Positions 45,101-55,255 are shown, counted from the first letter of the stretch. The stretch is DNA of 64,000 bases from Sipunculus nudus (GCA_026874595.1 CM049319.1:17187601-17251600), one strand, 5' to 3'. The notes: a model not told the origin generated them from the sequence alone. Made by a program: numbers and translations.

Positions 45101-48100
45101 CAGTAGGAAGAGGGCGATAACTAGGGAAATCACCATGTAAACACGTACCGGTGAGCCGTGGACTGTCAACGTTGGTACCTTCCACCTTGGTTCCTTTCGT
45201 GGACCTGGTCCGTACAGCCCTATACGTGCTCTGTAGGTTTCCAGGCTGACCCCATTGTTCACAGTTTCGTTTCTGACCCAGCAATTCAAAATATTTGGCA
45301 ACCAAACTAAATTTTTTAAACAAACTTTGCCAACTTATTCAGAGCTCAAAAATCACCGTCCAACACCTGTCTCACAGGTGTTGGACGGTGACTGTAACTT
45401 ATGATAAATATTTGAAGACTGTTTGTGAAAAAAAGTTTATTTCGCTTAAAGATAATTTGTTAAGCAAACAATGTAAACGTTTAAATCTGAGTGATTTTTC
45501 TGGATGTGGCTTTGTTTCATGGCATAGTTATTTGTCTTTCTTCCCGCTAGGAGATGAAAGTGTTTTAACCACGGTGCGATGTCAGTGTTTAAACCATTGA
45601 GGCCACACTAACAGAATAATTGCTCTCCGTAATCATCGCTCCTGTTTTCGCAGGTTAAGTTTTTTTAGTGAATGATTACCGGTTCCTAAGTGGGTCTATT
45701 CTAATTCATGGTGAGGATGGTCAATCAAACTTGTTATTCCGGCTTCTTCCCCATGGTTAAGGGTCCAATCGCAGCCAAACACTTCCCCAGTTAATTTCCC
45801 CCTTTTGGACTGTGGATTCGGGTATTTTCTTATCGTATTTCTTTGCTCCTATCAAACCCAACTGATTCATTTCTCGCAAAATTAAAAATGGTCCTGTGCT
45901 GCCACCTTTTGTAACCAATAAAAAATCGCACGTTCATTACTTAGAGCTGCAGGGTCCCGAAGTCCTAGACCCTTCACTTTATGTCACAAATAGTGTCAAA
46001 TATCTCAGGATTTATTGGGAAATAAGGAAAAGGACCACCTTAAATCACACTTGGTATCGCTCCCGACCTCCTGGCTAAAAAAACGGGCATTTTCGAGGCA
46101 TATAGCCGCAGAGAAGTTGGGTGACAGTGGTTTAAATGCCACCCGGAATTACATTGCATGAAGATATAAAAACGCAAACCACCTCATCGGACAAAGTTTT
46201 CTGAAGTCCGTAAAAGGAAAACTTCAGACATCATGATCAATTCAATACTGTTCTTTTCCGTTCAGGCTGGATTCCCTCCCGGAGTGGTTAACGTGGTACC
46301 GGGGTACGGACCTGTAGCCGGCGACGCCTTGGTCAGACATCCGGGCGTGGACAGAATTGCATTCATCGGGTCAAGTCGGGTAGGTAATGAGATACAACAA
46401 AATAGTAAATCTTCCTAGGAACATGGATGACACTGACTGGTCTTGTTTTGACAGTTTTGGTGTCTTAATACAAAAGGAGTGTTTTAAACATTATATAAAT
46501 GTATGAATGGACGCCAGAATCCTTGTTTATTGATCACTTTCACAAAATCTGTATCGAGAAATGTACAGATACGATTGAAGTATTATCAAAGAAGTTTAAC
46601 TAGATGCATGAGACAGAGATAGGCGACCGCAATGCGAACCGATTTTGAAAATCAGACCAATTTACCTTCTACGTTACAATCCCAAAGCGCAGCATATTTC
46701 TGGAACAACACTGCGTCGCCGTTACGTATGCGGTTTCCACGCACACCGCAAACGTAACGTAATACATGTATATGTAAACCATGCATTATTCTTTGCACTT
46801 AAAACTCTTTTTTCTCTCTCTTTAGGTTGGTCCTCTGGTACATGCTGCCGGAGGAAGCAATCTGAAGAAAGTGACGTCAGCTATGAGAGGAAACAGCGCC
46901 AATGTCGTATTTTCAGATGCAGACAGTAAGTACCGGTACAGTATTATATACAGGTTTAATACAGCGAGGGGTTTATCAAATACAACCTTGCTTATTTCCT
47001 CTGTTAGCTGAATTCATACGATGGATAACACCCTTCCATCAGCGGTCATTCTATGGGGACGGCGCTCACCACTTGATTCAAATGCCAAACTTCATAATCA
47101 AAACGTGTCACAATTCAAGAAATAGCCTTCTATTTACAATATATATGCACATGCTAAGACACGAAATAATTATAATCTAACATATTTTAACAAGCTATGT
47201 CAACTCTCTTCGTCACCCTTCTATGAGAGGTCTTTTCTAGTCAAAACCAACCTCTTTCAGTTTAACAATGCTGGATGGCGGGGACTGTTTGTCTAAACTG
47301 TCAAACTTTAAAATCAGTGTTTTTTACATTTTAAGGAAACAACTGTTTACATTTTGCATGTGCATGCTTACAAAATATAACTTATTCCCTAAAATCCTTA
47401 ACACCTTACACCCATGTTAATGTAATTTGCCTTGAAACAATTCTTATCCAACTTATTTGAACGGACTACATCATATTACATTCTTCACCATCTGTGTAAA
47501 TGTATAAACCCCGGTGCATTGTGGTCCGTAAAATCCAAAGCCCACAAACCCTAAACAGCAGATAGCGTTATACCCTTGTGAGTCCAATTCCGCCCTGTTA
47601 GCTCACTTCACTACATTCATACCTACGCCATTAGTGTATTAACGAATTGCCGCACTGCGGCGGTAATACTTTCTTTACCCACAATTCATTAGCTGCAGTA
47701 TTACTCTTGCGAGTGCGATTCTGCGCAGTGTTAAATATTATAATATTTTATATTTTGTACAGTGGACCTGGCAGTGACTAAGGCGTACATCGGGGCCTAT
47801 GGAAGCAATGGACAGGCATGTGGAGCTAGTACCCGCATCTTCGTACAGGAAGAGATCTATGATGAATTTATCAACAGAGCACTGGAGAAAGCCAAAGCTC
47901 GTAAAATCGGCGACCCTTTTGACCCTGAAAACGAGGCTGGGCCTCTAGTATGTGTCCGATTAGAGGGTTTTATATATTCGATTTCATGTTGTTGACGATA
48001 AAGAAAAAAAATAATAACTCGCATAGACGGTGTGTTAAATCATTTATTAGATATTTATTATAATTCTTAGGCTTAGGATTAAAATATTGGATTGCTGTAA

Positions 48101-51100
48101 ATGTTATTATGGCATCAAATAAATCATAAGCGCGTGTATCCCTATTAATATAATACTGGCTCATATGGACTCTCTCAATCAACATTATAATCCTCCTTCT
48201 CCTACTCTTTCTGAACACTAAAAAATAAAATGTTGCTTTCCCTTTACTTGTTTATACAAAGGAATTTGGGCTGGAATTTTCGTTTCCTATTGCTCTTCGT
48301 CCATTAAGAGGACAGGTCTATAGGCTAAGCGTTTATAATGGATGCCGAGCGGTTACAAAGGAAGATTCCAGCCGTTGGTATTCTTGTATACCCAGTTTAC
48401 TGACAAGCAAAATTTTCTGGTATAGCGCCCAGAAAAGGGTGGGATAGTTGAAAAATATTTGTGGACATATTTTACTTAAAGGGATTCAAGCGCCTGTGAT
48501 AAATGGTTCCCTGTCTTAAATCTTCCACTATTGTTTTGTTTTCGTTCTTTGCTTCTAGCCCTTTATATATAGCGTTTATATATAGCGAGTTGTTATTACT
48601 TTGTCCAAATAGGTTGGCATAATGTTGCATAGACAATTTGAGAATCAAGAAAATTAGTTCACCCTTATTTTTACACGCATTTAATTTTTGCCGGTACCAT
48701 AAAAACATATTGGCCATTGACATCATATCATATTTTTACGACAGTCGCACAACACATGTTCCCCCATCTTCATACTATCACGCTTTTACCCACTTTCTGT
48801 GGTAAAACATGTTCTCTTATTTGTAGAAGGACAAAGGCACTTTAGACAGGGTGACCAGGTTAGTGAACAGTGCCGTAGAGCAGGGCGCCAAACTACATTG
48901 CGGCGGGAAGCGGATAGGAGAGACTGGATATTTCTTTGAGACTACTCTCCTCTCAGATGTCACAGATGAAATGACAATAACACAACAAGAGGTATGGTGG
49001 TCATTTGAAGTAAAACATGGTATGAACAGTATGATATAAATATATATCATTTGGTCTTTTGGTCCAAATGATTATTTAAACAATAAGCAACAGAATTTGG
49101 AAATAAAGTGATTGTCAATATTTGTTTACTTTTCATTGGAAACCACTTAAAATGAAAATGCAAATATTCTTATGTCATGAATATTCATTCGGTAACACCG
49201 GATGTAACTGATATTTAGGTAATATAATATTAAAAAATAGCTTTAAAAAGGAGTGTGAAAAATCAATCCTCAAAATTACGTGAAATTATACGTGTGATGT
49301 CAAAACAGATCATTCCATAGGTACTCTTTTTTTTAAATAAACTTTATAAACATGTATATACAAGCAAGATGAGAAAATTTGTATGATTTTCAGATTTTCG
49401 GTCCGGTCATGTGCATTTTAAAATTCAAATCTGATGAAGACATAGTGAAGAGAGTGAACGCAAGTCGTTACGGATTGAACGCCGCCGTCTACACCAGAAA
49501 TATGGACAGGGCTATGACCATGGCACAGAGCATCCAGACCGGCATTGTATGGTATGTGTTTGTACATTTGATCAGGCGAGACTAAATATATGGCATTATT
49601 TTAGCTGCCAGGCTAGAAAACAAAACTGTGCGACGATTCTAGGAATGGTGTAGATGAACCACACATTAGTTAATCTATATACTATACATGACATTTGTTG
49701 ATGATGATAACTAAGACCGACTCTCATATCGTTCGTTAGAAGAGTTCGAGAAAAGTGATAAACTTGTTCATGCGTTCTTCACCGAGTGGGGTTGAGTTTA
49801 GCCTTAGTTCCCCTTCTCTCTACCTTCGCTATGTGCTGTCCTGGATCCTGGGTACGTTCGCAGCATGTAATGCAGTCAGGTTCAGTGCTAATGCTCTTTA
49901 GCAGCTTGCTCGCTTAAAAGGACATAATCAGGAGCTAATATATGCCTATTCTTCACACTATCAATTCAGTTTTGTTTTATACAAATGTTTCCCAGCAAAA
50001 CTATCCCAGCACATGGTCTCATTTCTTCGTATACGGCTGTTTAACACCATGTTATGGCTCTACGTGTTGGTAAACACAGTCTGTTTACCATAATAAGACC
50101 ACGTGACCGGAGGTCAGATTAAGAGGGACTACACGCTGTTTCAGCCTGCAGAAACATGCATTACATTTATTGGGCCAAGTCAGACCGGACATCTCCTGAT
50201 TGACACGTGTTTTGGCTCAGCGATGCACACTGCCCAACGCGCTCTGTTTATGTTGACACCTGTCATCGCGCCCGGTCCACTGTTTTTAACATTTGTTTAC
50301 AGGAGAAAGCAAACGGTTTCATGGCAATATTTTGGCAGGTACAAATTTAATTTAAAGCGAAGAGGCTATTTTTCGTGTTAATTCAACATGCTTCATAGGT
50401 GATTTGGTCCCTTTTATGGTGTTTCTTGGATACTTTGGCGCTTGGCTTAGAGTGCAAAATTATAGCTAAGGCTATCTCCCCTCTATCTTTTTTAAACTTT
50501 CTCCTTAAAACCAAATTACTTAAGAGCCAATAAATGCGACGTTGTTGAGGTTGTTGAGGGCGCTTGGCTGATCCCGGTTCAGGCCACGTCAACAGTACAG
50601 TTCTCCATCTTCTGCTTTCTTTAGCCTAGCCCCATATGACATCTTTATGAATAAAATGTTATATATAATTTCATTCAATGGACCAAAGTACAAATTAGCA
50701 ACATTATTACCGAAGACTGTGTGCTAATTCACCCCCTCCGCAAAATTAATCCATGAAAATGGGCGCGCCGATTCCGTTAACAATATTTTTATTCGGTGTG
50801 GCCTAAATGATGTTGTGTGAATGCAGATATGCCACATGAAGACAAACTGATACTCATAACAACTGAACTTAGGTTAAAATTTTATAAAGCGGTCCTTCCA
50901 CACTGTCTCATTGTAAGTGATGAAGGACTTTGAAACTATATTTAAGAGCGGAGAAGAGACCTATGATATTTAAGGGCATATATAAATAATAAGGTTAAAA
51001 TTTATAAAGCAGTCCTTCCACACTGTCTCATTGTAAAGTGATGAAGGGTCGTTGGAACTATTTTTAAGAGAGAGAAAGAGACATAATAATACTTAAGGGC

Positions 51101-52177
51101 ATATATAGATAATAAAATTATAATTCTTGTTGTGGCGTATTTTACACATTTGTAGCGTACCTTCAGTCGCAGAGCACAACGCTGGATTAGAATCATTATG
51201 GGGTTAAAATGACTCTCCCGTATGTGTGCCTTAAACTGGTATTTCCCTTGTAGGAGGCGCACTCTCATGTGTTCGTATATATATACACACGAAGAATTGG
51301 CGCTAGACATTGTTTAAAAAGAGCGGGTACTAAACATCCTACTAAATGGAGCAATGCAGCTTTGACTATAATCAACTTTATGTATAGTCTATTGCTTCCC
51401 CCATGCTTACCTGTTAAGCTACTTTTCAAGAGAAAAAAATGTTTATGTAGATTAGAAGTTTAAGGGTTTAAAATTTTCAACAAGGTTAATAACTCTAACC
51501 TTTGATGTTAAATAACGATGATTAAACGTCTTTAGCTGACGGTACATGATAAAAAAATAATATTGAATATATTTTCAAATATAGACACATTGCATTACCA
51601 TGGTTCCCAAAATTTACAGCCAGTACACGAACATGTAAATCTTGTTTTTATATTATATCCAAACAGAATAATGTATTGGAATATATTGCAGTTAAGTCCC
51701 GATATTCTAGAAAATAGTAAAAGAAAAGGCCAAAATAAAAAAAAAATTGTTTCTCAGGCACCGCGTATTAATTTGACCATCGCATTTTCATGTTTTCAGT
51801 AAAAAGATACCGATTTCAAGCTCCAGCCGGTCGGACATTTCTTTCAAGAAAATAAAATAGCAAATTTCCGCTAACGCTCCCTTTGGTATGTTGTGTTTTA
51901 ACGGAATTGTTTGTGAAACGTGCCTGAGAAACATATTTGAATTTTCTTTTGCCTAACAAATTAAAGCAGACCAAAAGCAGAGGTTTGTGAGTGCACACAG
52001 GTGCGTCGAGGCACCTGAAATTAACAAATCAGGTCTTGTAAGTTTCAGTGTCATAGCAGGTGTTAACCAGTCCAGGCTCAGTGACTTCATGTAGATTTTA
52101 CCCCCTCAGTTTTGTGATCCATTTCATTGAAAATTTCTAGGACAGATGCAATTTTTAATTATTTTTGAGCGGTCATT

Positions 52178-52254
<77 letters not shown>

Positions 52255-54092
52255 TGAATCATTTCAACGGCGTCTAACAATTTTCCTCTCTCTCTCTCTC
52301 TACTTATAGTTTTTTTTTAAATATCTTTGAAGGCTGTTGTAATTGTTAATCTTACTTGTGTCTGTATATCACATTTTTCTACTTGGGCACTCATGAATTT
52401 GCGAATGGAAATAAACTTGAGCTTTTGTCACAGGAAATGCATATATTCTCACCTACAGAAACAAATAATATAAAAAGCAGTAGCTATACAGACTTCAAAA
52501 TGAATAGCATTTGTGCAGTAACAAGTTGGTTTGTTTTATTCAGGATAAATACCAACAAGTCATTCAGCCCTAATGCACCATTCAATAACTTCAAACAGTC
52601 AGGCATTGGATGTAGAAGGTAAGTACTGGTGTATATTTATGATTAACGACTTTATATTTATTTTCATATATGTGATTCTAATATAAATACACAAGAATTT
52701 GTTTAGTTTTGACACTTGGCCATACTCTCAGATAGGGTAGAATTCATCTGCCATTTTGATTTTATAGATGTTCAATATGGGTTAGAGTGACCTATTTTCC
52801 CCAGTAAAAATGGGTTCTGGTAAATTGAGATTCCATATGCAGGGCATGCAAATCCGGCAAGCGGTTAAAAATTTATATTGAGTTGACAAGTATATTTAGA
52901 TGACATTTGCGCGGGTCTGGCATGCAGAATGCGTATCTGGCGCCTGATAAAACACATTGTCACAAATAGCGATTTTCGCATGGTATGCATACACAACATG
53001 CATGTTGCCGTACTGGTACATATGAAATCTCCTAACACGCATTCTGCGTTCCGTGCATCTGGAATCTTAGCTTTTAAGTTTCAGATGCATTGGAATTACG
53101 GGGCATTAAGAGACTCTCAGCTTTAGTCATTTATGGGTATGTATATTCTCGGAAACGTGGTACCGCACACCCTCTTTTCCTATATAGTTCGATATATTGT
53201 GCCAGATGGACAAATACTTTCATGGCGTGGATGTGAGATATCATTTCTGGTCACCACGGTTAATACCAAAAGGCAAAGTGTCCGTTTGTAAAGCTGATAT
53301 ATTTTAATAATTTATCAATCCAGACTCGCCAGTGTGAATTCTGGTGGCTCCATGGCTAAGTCGCAATGCTTAGTTCAGCTACTGCCACCTGGCGACAAAC
53401 ATATAATTAATGTACGGTTTCATGGCCGTCACGCTATCAGTTTCGGATCTAACGTTGCGTTACGTCTGTCGATGCATGGAGTGACGTAAGATTAAATATA
53501 TTTGAGTGGCAAACATAATAACTGACGGTTTTGCAAATATAGGTTGAGTTGAAATTGTTTTCTATTTTTAATTCATGTGACTTAAATCAATATTGTGTGT
53601 TTTACCCCAAAAACGGGCAACATTGTCTTATATAAGATACTATATCAACATTTGATGTCTGAGTAAATTTTTTAATACCTTATTCAATATTTCAGCGGAT
53701 CGTACGTAATGGATACGTATACCGAGGTCAAAACGGTAAGAAACTAGATTTATATAATCGCCAAGCGATCACTTGAACCCAAATATGGAAATAATAATAA
53801 ACCCATCAACCCCTACAGCTCCCTTCCTTACGGGTGTTTGAAAGCAGGTTTGATGAATGAGAGAAAAAAGAAACTGATCGGCGATTTTAATCCATTTATT
53901 TCGTTTAAATCTCCCCTGTAATCACAATTTGACAAATAATCTCTCTCAAACTTAGATATTAACTCACTAGGTGACCCTTTAGTGGAAAAAGGTTATAATT
54001 TCTTATTTGAAAATGTTATGCTTAATGAGATAACCTTTCATTATTTTTTTAAATTTTAGGTGATGATACGTGTCCCCCAGAAGAACTCCTGA
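30270..54092 (+). CDS. ALDH gene B: complete 14-exon ALDH1/2-class pseudoenzyme-like protein, 494 aa
   Basis: Coding exons are 30270-30317, 32539-32643, 33793-33933, 34403-34532, 35343-35404, 35955-36083, 46266-46379, 46826-46925, 47763-47947, 48827-48991, 49394-49551, 52544-52618, 53696-53735 and 54060-54092. They sum to 1485 nt with consistent phases and no stop. Exon sizes match vertebrate ALDH1A at nearly every position. Conserved features are the substrate/cofactor Lys and Glu in LKPAEETP (K187, E190), the oxyanion Asn (N164), Cys296 in [12 protein letters not shown], and Glu393-IFGP. Altered features are PNNNP for PWNFP (162-166) and AMRGNSA for ELGGKSP, so the general base is Ala262 and an Arg follows. 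ALDH enzymes oxidise aldehydes with NAD(P) in the cytosol; without the Glu, turnover should be poor. A structural (omega-crystallin-like), binding or esterase role is possible but not shown. Confidence 0.92.
30318..30323 (+). other. GC-type 5' splice site (GC-AG intron 1)
   Basis: AAG|GCAAGT is the optimal context for a GC donor. No GT in frame nearby keeps the YTK end, and the acceptor at 32537-32538 is AG. Confidence 0.75.
30655..31020 (+). repeat. dispersed repeat family, copy 3 (ALDH B intron 1)
   Basis: It begins CCTCCGCCATATGGGGGTCCC and ends GGGGATGAACGTATACCCTCC, aligning with copies 1, 2 and 4. Confidence 0.75.
31732..32050 (-). mobile_element. miniature LTR (TRIM-like) element with tRNA-Pro-type primer site
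   Basis: On the - strand one LTR spans 31885 to 31732 (154 bp), opening TGTTACGGGG and ending TTCGTAACA. The same LTR end recurs at 32004-32023, followed after AAA by TGGGGGCTCGTCCGGGAT (31983-32000), the 18-nt primer-binding site for tRNA-Pro. The internal part is only ~118 bp and ends in a purine run (AGAGGGG) just before the second LTR. There is no coding capacity. The upstream LTR is truncated or diverged beyond ~32050. It lies in ALDH B intron 1. Confidence 0.7.
32539..32643 (+). CDS. ALDH B exon 2
   Basis: 105 nt encoding [18 protein letters not shown], then [16 protein letters not shown]. It matches the FINNEW...NPATEE block of ALDH1A. Donor GAG|GTACGT. Confidence 0.95.
33793..33933 (+). 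CDS. ALDH B exon 3
   Basis: 141 nt encoding [20 protein letters not shown], then [20 protein letters not shown] and RDRLYLA. Nearly every core residue of this ALDH1A exon is kept. Donor GCC|GTATGT. Confidence 0.95.
34403..34532 (+). CDS. ALDH B exon 4
   Basis: 130 nt, the vertebrate size. It encodes [20 protein letters not shown], then [20 protein letters not shown] and IPV plus one base. The acceptor TTTCTCTCAG is preferred over the upstream TTACAG because it keeps phase and length. Donor G|GTGAGA. Confidence 0.93.
35343..35404 (+). CDS. ALDH B exon 5
   Basis: 62 nt encoding (D)[20 protein letters not shown]. The [11 protein letters not shown] block is diagnostic of ALDH1/2. Donor CCG|GTGAGT. 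Confidence 0.93.
35955..36083 (+). CDS. ALDH B exon 6
   Basis: 129 nt. It opens [19 protein letters not shown], then [20 protein letters not shown] and LFME. The usual W-N-F-P is N-N-N-P, with the catalytic Asn kept in the middle. Lys and Glu of KPAE are kept. Donor GAG|GTATGT. Confidence 0.93.
36417..36788 (-). pseudogene. LINE ORF2 C-terminal zinc-binding segment
   Basis: It contains [11 protein letters not shown]...[12 protein letters not shown], a Cys-x2-Cys...His-x4-Cys pattern usual at the C-terminus of such LINE polyproteins, and ends [10 protein letters not shown]. It is separated from the rest of ORF2 by the ~3 kb insertion. Confidence 0.75.
36987..40055 (-). mobile_element. pearl/Helentron-like element inserted in LINE ORF2
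   Basis: The left end is the hairpin AGCTCAGCTGAC...GTCATGCTGAGCT (36987-37017), followed by a (TCTG/TCCG)n microsatellite (~37028-37090). Then come about five ~330-bp direct repeats (GCACAAATCGTAAC, GGGGCCCCAAAGTACCCCCC, GGTGGCGCCACCTG) to ~38650, and a second set of degenerate repeats to ~39780. The right end GTCAGCTGAGC (40040-40050) is the inverse of the left GCTCAGCTGAC. Tandem core, tetranucleotide microsatellite and 3' hairpin match the described plan of 'pearl'-like elements of bivalves. It splits the LINE C-terminal frame. No transposase is present. Confidence 0.65.
40041..41646 (-). pseudogene. LINE ORF2 reverse transcriptase region
   Basis: Frames 40753-41646, 40435-40707 and 40041-40376 cover the [18 protein letters not shown], the palm motif [29 protein letters not shown], the catalytic FADD, then YGSELWG and a C-terminal extension. 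A frame break separates RT blocks before FADD, so this copy is inactive. Confidence 0.85.
41698..43019 (-). pseudogene. LINE ORF2 apurinic-type endonuclease region
   Basis: Pieces at 42693-43019 ([13 protein letters not shown] start motif, VETW), 42374-42598 ([10 protein letters not shown]) and 41932-42402 ([17 protein letters not shown]) show the APE endonuclease active-site blocks in order. They are in different frames. The segment 41698-41910 is a basic linker before the RT. Confidence 0.82.
43200..45301 (-). pseudogene. LINE ORF1: hydrophobic leader, 2A motif, coiled coil; split by an insertion
   Basis: The frame starts at 45301. Residues 54-68 ([15 protein letters not shown]) form a hydrophobic segment that runs directly into [10 protein letters not shown] (69-78), which fits the 2A ribosome-skipping consensus D-V/I-E-x-N-P-G-P; the break would fall between Gly77 and Pro78 (codon 45068-45070). 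A coiled coil follows at about 155-210, then [12 protein letters not shown], typical of LINE ORF1 proteins with an RRM-like domain. After DRAHR the reading is cut by the GC-rich block at 43481-44519 and resumes as [17 protein letters not shown]. 2A motifs at ORF1 N-termini are known from APE-type LINEs of sea urchins, molluscs and amphioxus. Confidence 0.8.
43481..44519. repeat. 1.04-kb GC-rich repeat block inserted in LINE ORF1
   Basis: It is flanked by the direct repeat CTATGTGC (43473-43480 and 44520-44527). Removing the block plus one repeat restores the ORF1 frame, so this is a precise insertion with an 8-bp target duplication. Inside are about 20 copies of TGCGCGGTAGCAAA-like words in both orientations, and a ~240-bp unit in three copies (marker GGTCGCTCGGACACGACC at about 43925, 44165 and 44410). 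Several palindromic GCGATCGC words are present, three of them extended to TTTGCGATCGCAAA. No terminal inverted repeat and no coding frame is convincing. The class is unknown. Confidence 0.8.
45353..45391. repeat. 18-bp perfect hairpin with 3-nt loop
   Basis: 45353-45370 (TCACCGTCCAACACCTGT) is exactly complementary to 45374-45391, leaving the loop CTC. It lies just upstream of the LINE ORF1 start, so in the LINE 5' UTR or at its edge. Confidence 0.9.
46266..46379 (+). CDS. ALDH B exon 7
   Basis: 114 nt encoding [20 protein letters not shown]...FIGSSR. Acceptor TCCGTTCAG, donor CGG|GTAGGT. Confidence 0.95.
46826..46925 (+). CDS. ALDH B exon 8 (altered general-base motif)
   Basis: 100 nt encoding [20 protein letters not shown], then [13 protein letters not shown] plus one base. 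LKKVT and SDAD anchor the alignment, so Ala262 sits at the catalytic Glu and Arg264 at a conserved Gly. Donor A|GTAAGT. Confidence 0.95.
47763..47947 (+). CDS. ALDH B exon 9 (active-site cysteine)
   Basis: 185 nt. (M)[20 protein letters not shown], then [15 protein letters not shown] and [18 protein letters not shown]. Cys296 fits the ALDH cysteine signature. Donor CTA|GTATGT. Confidence 0.95.
48827..48991 (+). CDS. ALDH B exon 10
   Basis: 165 nt encoding [20 protein letters not shown]...[19 protein letters not shown], then TITQQE. The last residue Glu393 corresponds to the cofactor-binding Glu399 of ALDH2 and is Val in gene A. Confidence 0.95.
49394..49551 (+). CDS. ALDH B exon 11
   Basis: 158 nt encoding [20 protein letters not shown], then [20 protein letters not shown] and [12 protein letters not shown] plus two bases. 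TGTVW of ALDH1A reads TGIVW. Donor TG|GTATGT. Confidence 0.95.
50871..51113. repeat. two-copy ~121-bp tandem duplication
   Basis: AGGTTAAAATTTTATAAAGC at 50871 recurs at 50992. Both copies continue with GTCCTTCCACACTGTCTCA and end in AAGGGCATATATA. Confidence 0.9.
52178..52252. repeat. (AT)n microsatellite in ALDH B intron 11
   Basis: About 75 bp of alternating AT, followed by CGTGAATCATTTCAACGGCG, which is shared with gene A intron 11 near 12170. Confidence 0.95.
52544..52618 (+). CDS. ALDH B exon 12
   Basis: 75 nt encoding (W)[20 protein letters not shown], then IGCR plus two bases. Donor AG|GTAAGT. Confidence 0.94.
53696..53735 (+). CDS. ALDH B exon 13
   Basis: 40 nt encoding (S)[13 protein letters not shown]. 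Acceptor TTTCAG, donor ACG|GTAAGA. Confidence 0.94.
54060..54092 (+). CDS. ALDH B exon 14 (terminal)
   Basis: 33 nt encoding [10 protein letters not shown] and a TGA stop. Acceptor AATTTTAG. Confidence 0.95.
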   Translation: MMIRVPQKNS

Positions 54093-54509
54093 GGTCTATT
54101 TGATTCCTTTTCTAGGGCTGTTCCAAAGTATAATACACTATTTGTAACATTTCAACCAAAATAGGCCGCGCACGGCAGAAGGATTTCATATTCCTTATAA
54201 TTTAAATACTCATGCAGTCTAGTTCCGTACATGCGTAATATAAACCATGCAGCGTCGCTTTAGATACATTTGCATGTTTACATGTCAATTTTTTGTCACC
54301 ATGGAAACAAATCCAGGGGAAGTTCAGAGGATCTGACCCCATCCCTTTTCAGCCGCCGCAATCTTTTTTTCAGTATTTAAAAGCATTTTTTAGATACCCC
54401 TTCTTCGGACCTGGGGACCTTTTAAGATTTTATTCTCTTCCAAGGTTGAAACCAAACCTAGTTTTTAAAGGTTTATGCTAAACGGGTGACTGTAAATGGA
54501 TTGAGTTTA

Positions 54510-54515
54510 AATAAA
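54510..54515 (+). terminator. candidate polyadenylation signal of ALDH B
   Basis: AATAAA lies about 420 nt past the stop. It is the first canonical signal downstream in the sequence read. Confidence 0.4.
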
Positions 54516-55255
54516 CAAATCTTGATGTGAACAAGTTGTAATTAACTTCTCAAACAAAGACGCTTTAGCTACATAAAATGTGTTTAAAGCAACTGCAGCT
54601 GCAATAGGATTATATTTAAGTGTAATATTATATTTTTTGTTCTCTGAATAACAGTTAAGGGTCATTTTATGTCATTAACTTATGTGAAGTGACATGTTAA
54701 GCATTACAATCATTGCAATGTCCCTTGCTGCATGTGTTGCACAATACTCATGCGTTTCCTCAGGATCAATGTGTATCATAGTATAAAAAGAATAATTTTT
54801 ATATACATTAAAGAAGTTAATGCACAATTTGATTTATATTCTAACCACCATTCCTGCACAGTAACACAAACTATTCCACTGTTGTCATTTTTTTTACAAA
54901 GATTGGGATTTTAAATTTATTATAAAAAAATATCAAACCAAGGTCTTCCGATTCATGTACAGATTATAATATTACATCCATTTGCAGCGTATGTGATTTT
55001 CAGTTTGTTAAATATTTGAACAAATATATGCCAAAATTTATGTTTAATAAAAGCATAATAAAAAACTACAATTTTAATATCTTTTTTAATATATTTAAAT
55101 AATTGGACCGGGCCAGGGGGTGGTCCGGTCCGATCCGCACCTCTACAGTGTAACGATATTGTCATAGTTTTTATTGCCACTGTTTATATTCTTTAGCATT
55201 TTACAGTAATCCCCAGTTGTAATGATGCTGTCATAGTTTTTACATGTATTTTTTT

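Larger units (their letters stand above)
36215..45350 (-). mobile_element. APE-type non-LTR retrotransposon (LINE), interrupted and decayed
   Basis: Read on the - strand: ORF1 with a 2A motif and coiled coil (45301 to ~43200), ORF2 with endonuclease (43019-41932), reverse transcriptase (41646-40435) and a C-terminal part (40376-40056, resuming at ~36985-36417), then AATAAACTTATTCTATTCTATTC at the 3' end (36215-36245). The ATTCT-repeat tail and domain order suggest a jockey-superfamily (CR1/L2-like) LINE; the clade is not proved. The 5' boundary is uncertain. Confidence 0.8.
36084..46265 (+). other. ALDH B intron 6 (10.2 kb, LINE filled)
   Basis: It begins with an (AT)n tract (36095-36137), then the LINE with two nested insertions, then about 650 bp of host intron. 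All exon junctions around it are intact, so the gene tolerates the load. No exon is missing inside it, because exon 6 and exon 7 join in phase 0 as in ALDH1A. Confidence 0.85.
49552..52543 (+). other. ALDH B intron 11
   Basis: 2992 bp against 1307 bp in gene A. It includes a two-copy ~121-bp tandem repeat (50871-51113) and a long (AT)n at 52178-52252, where gene A has only a few AT units (near 12160). No other gene is seen. Confidence 0.8.
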
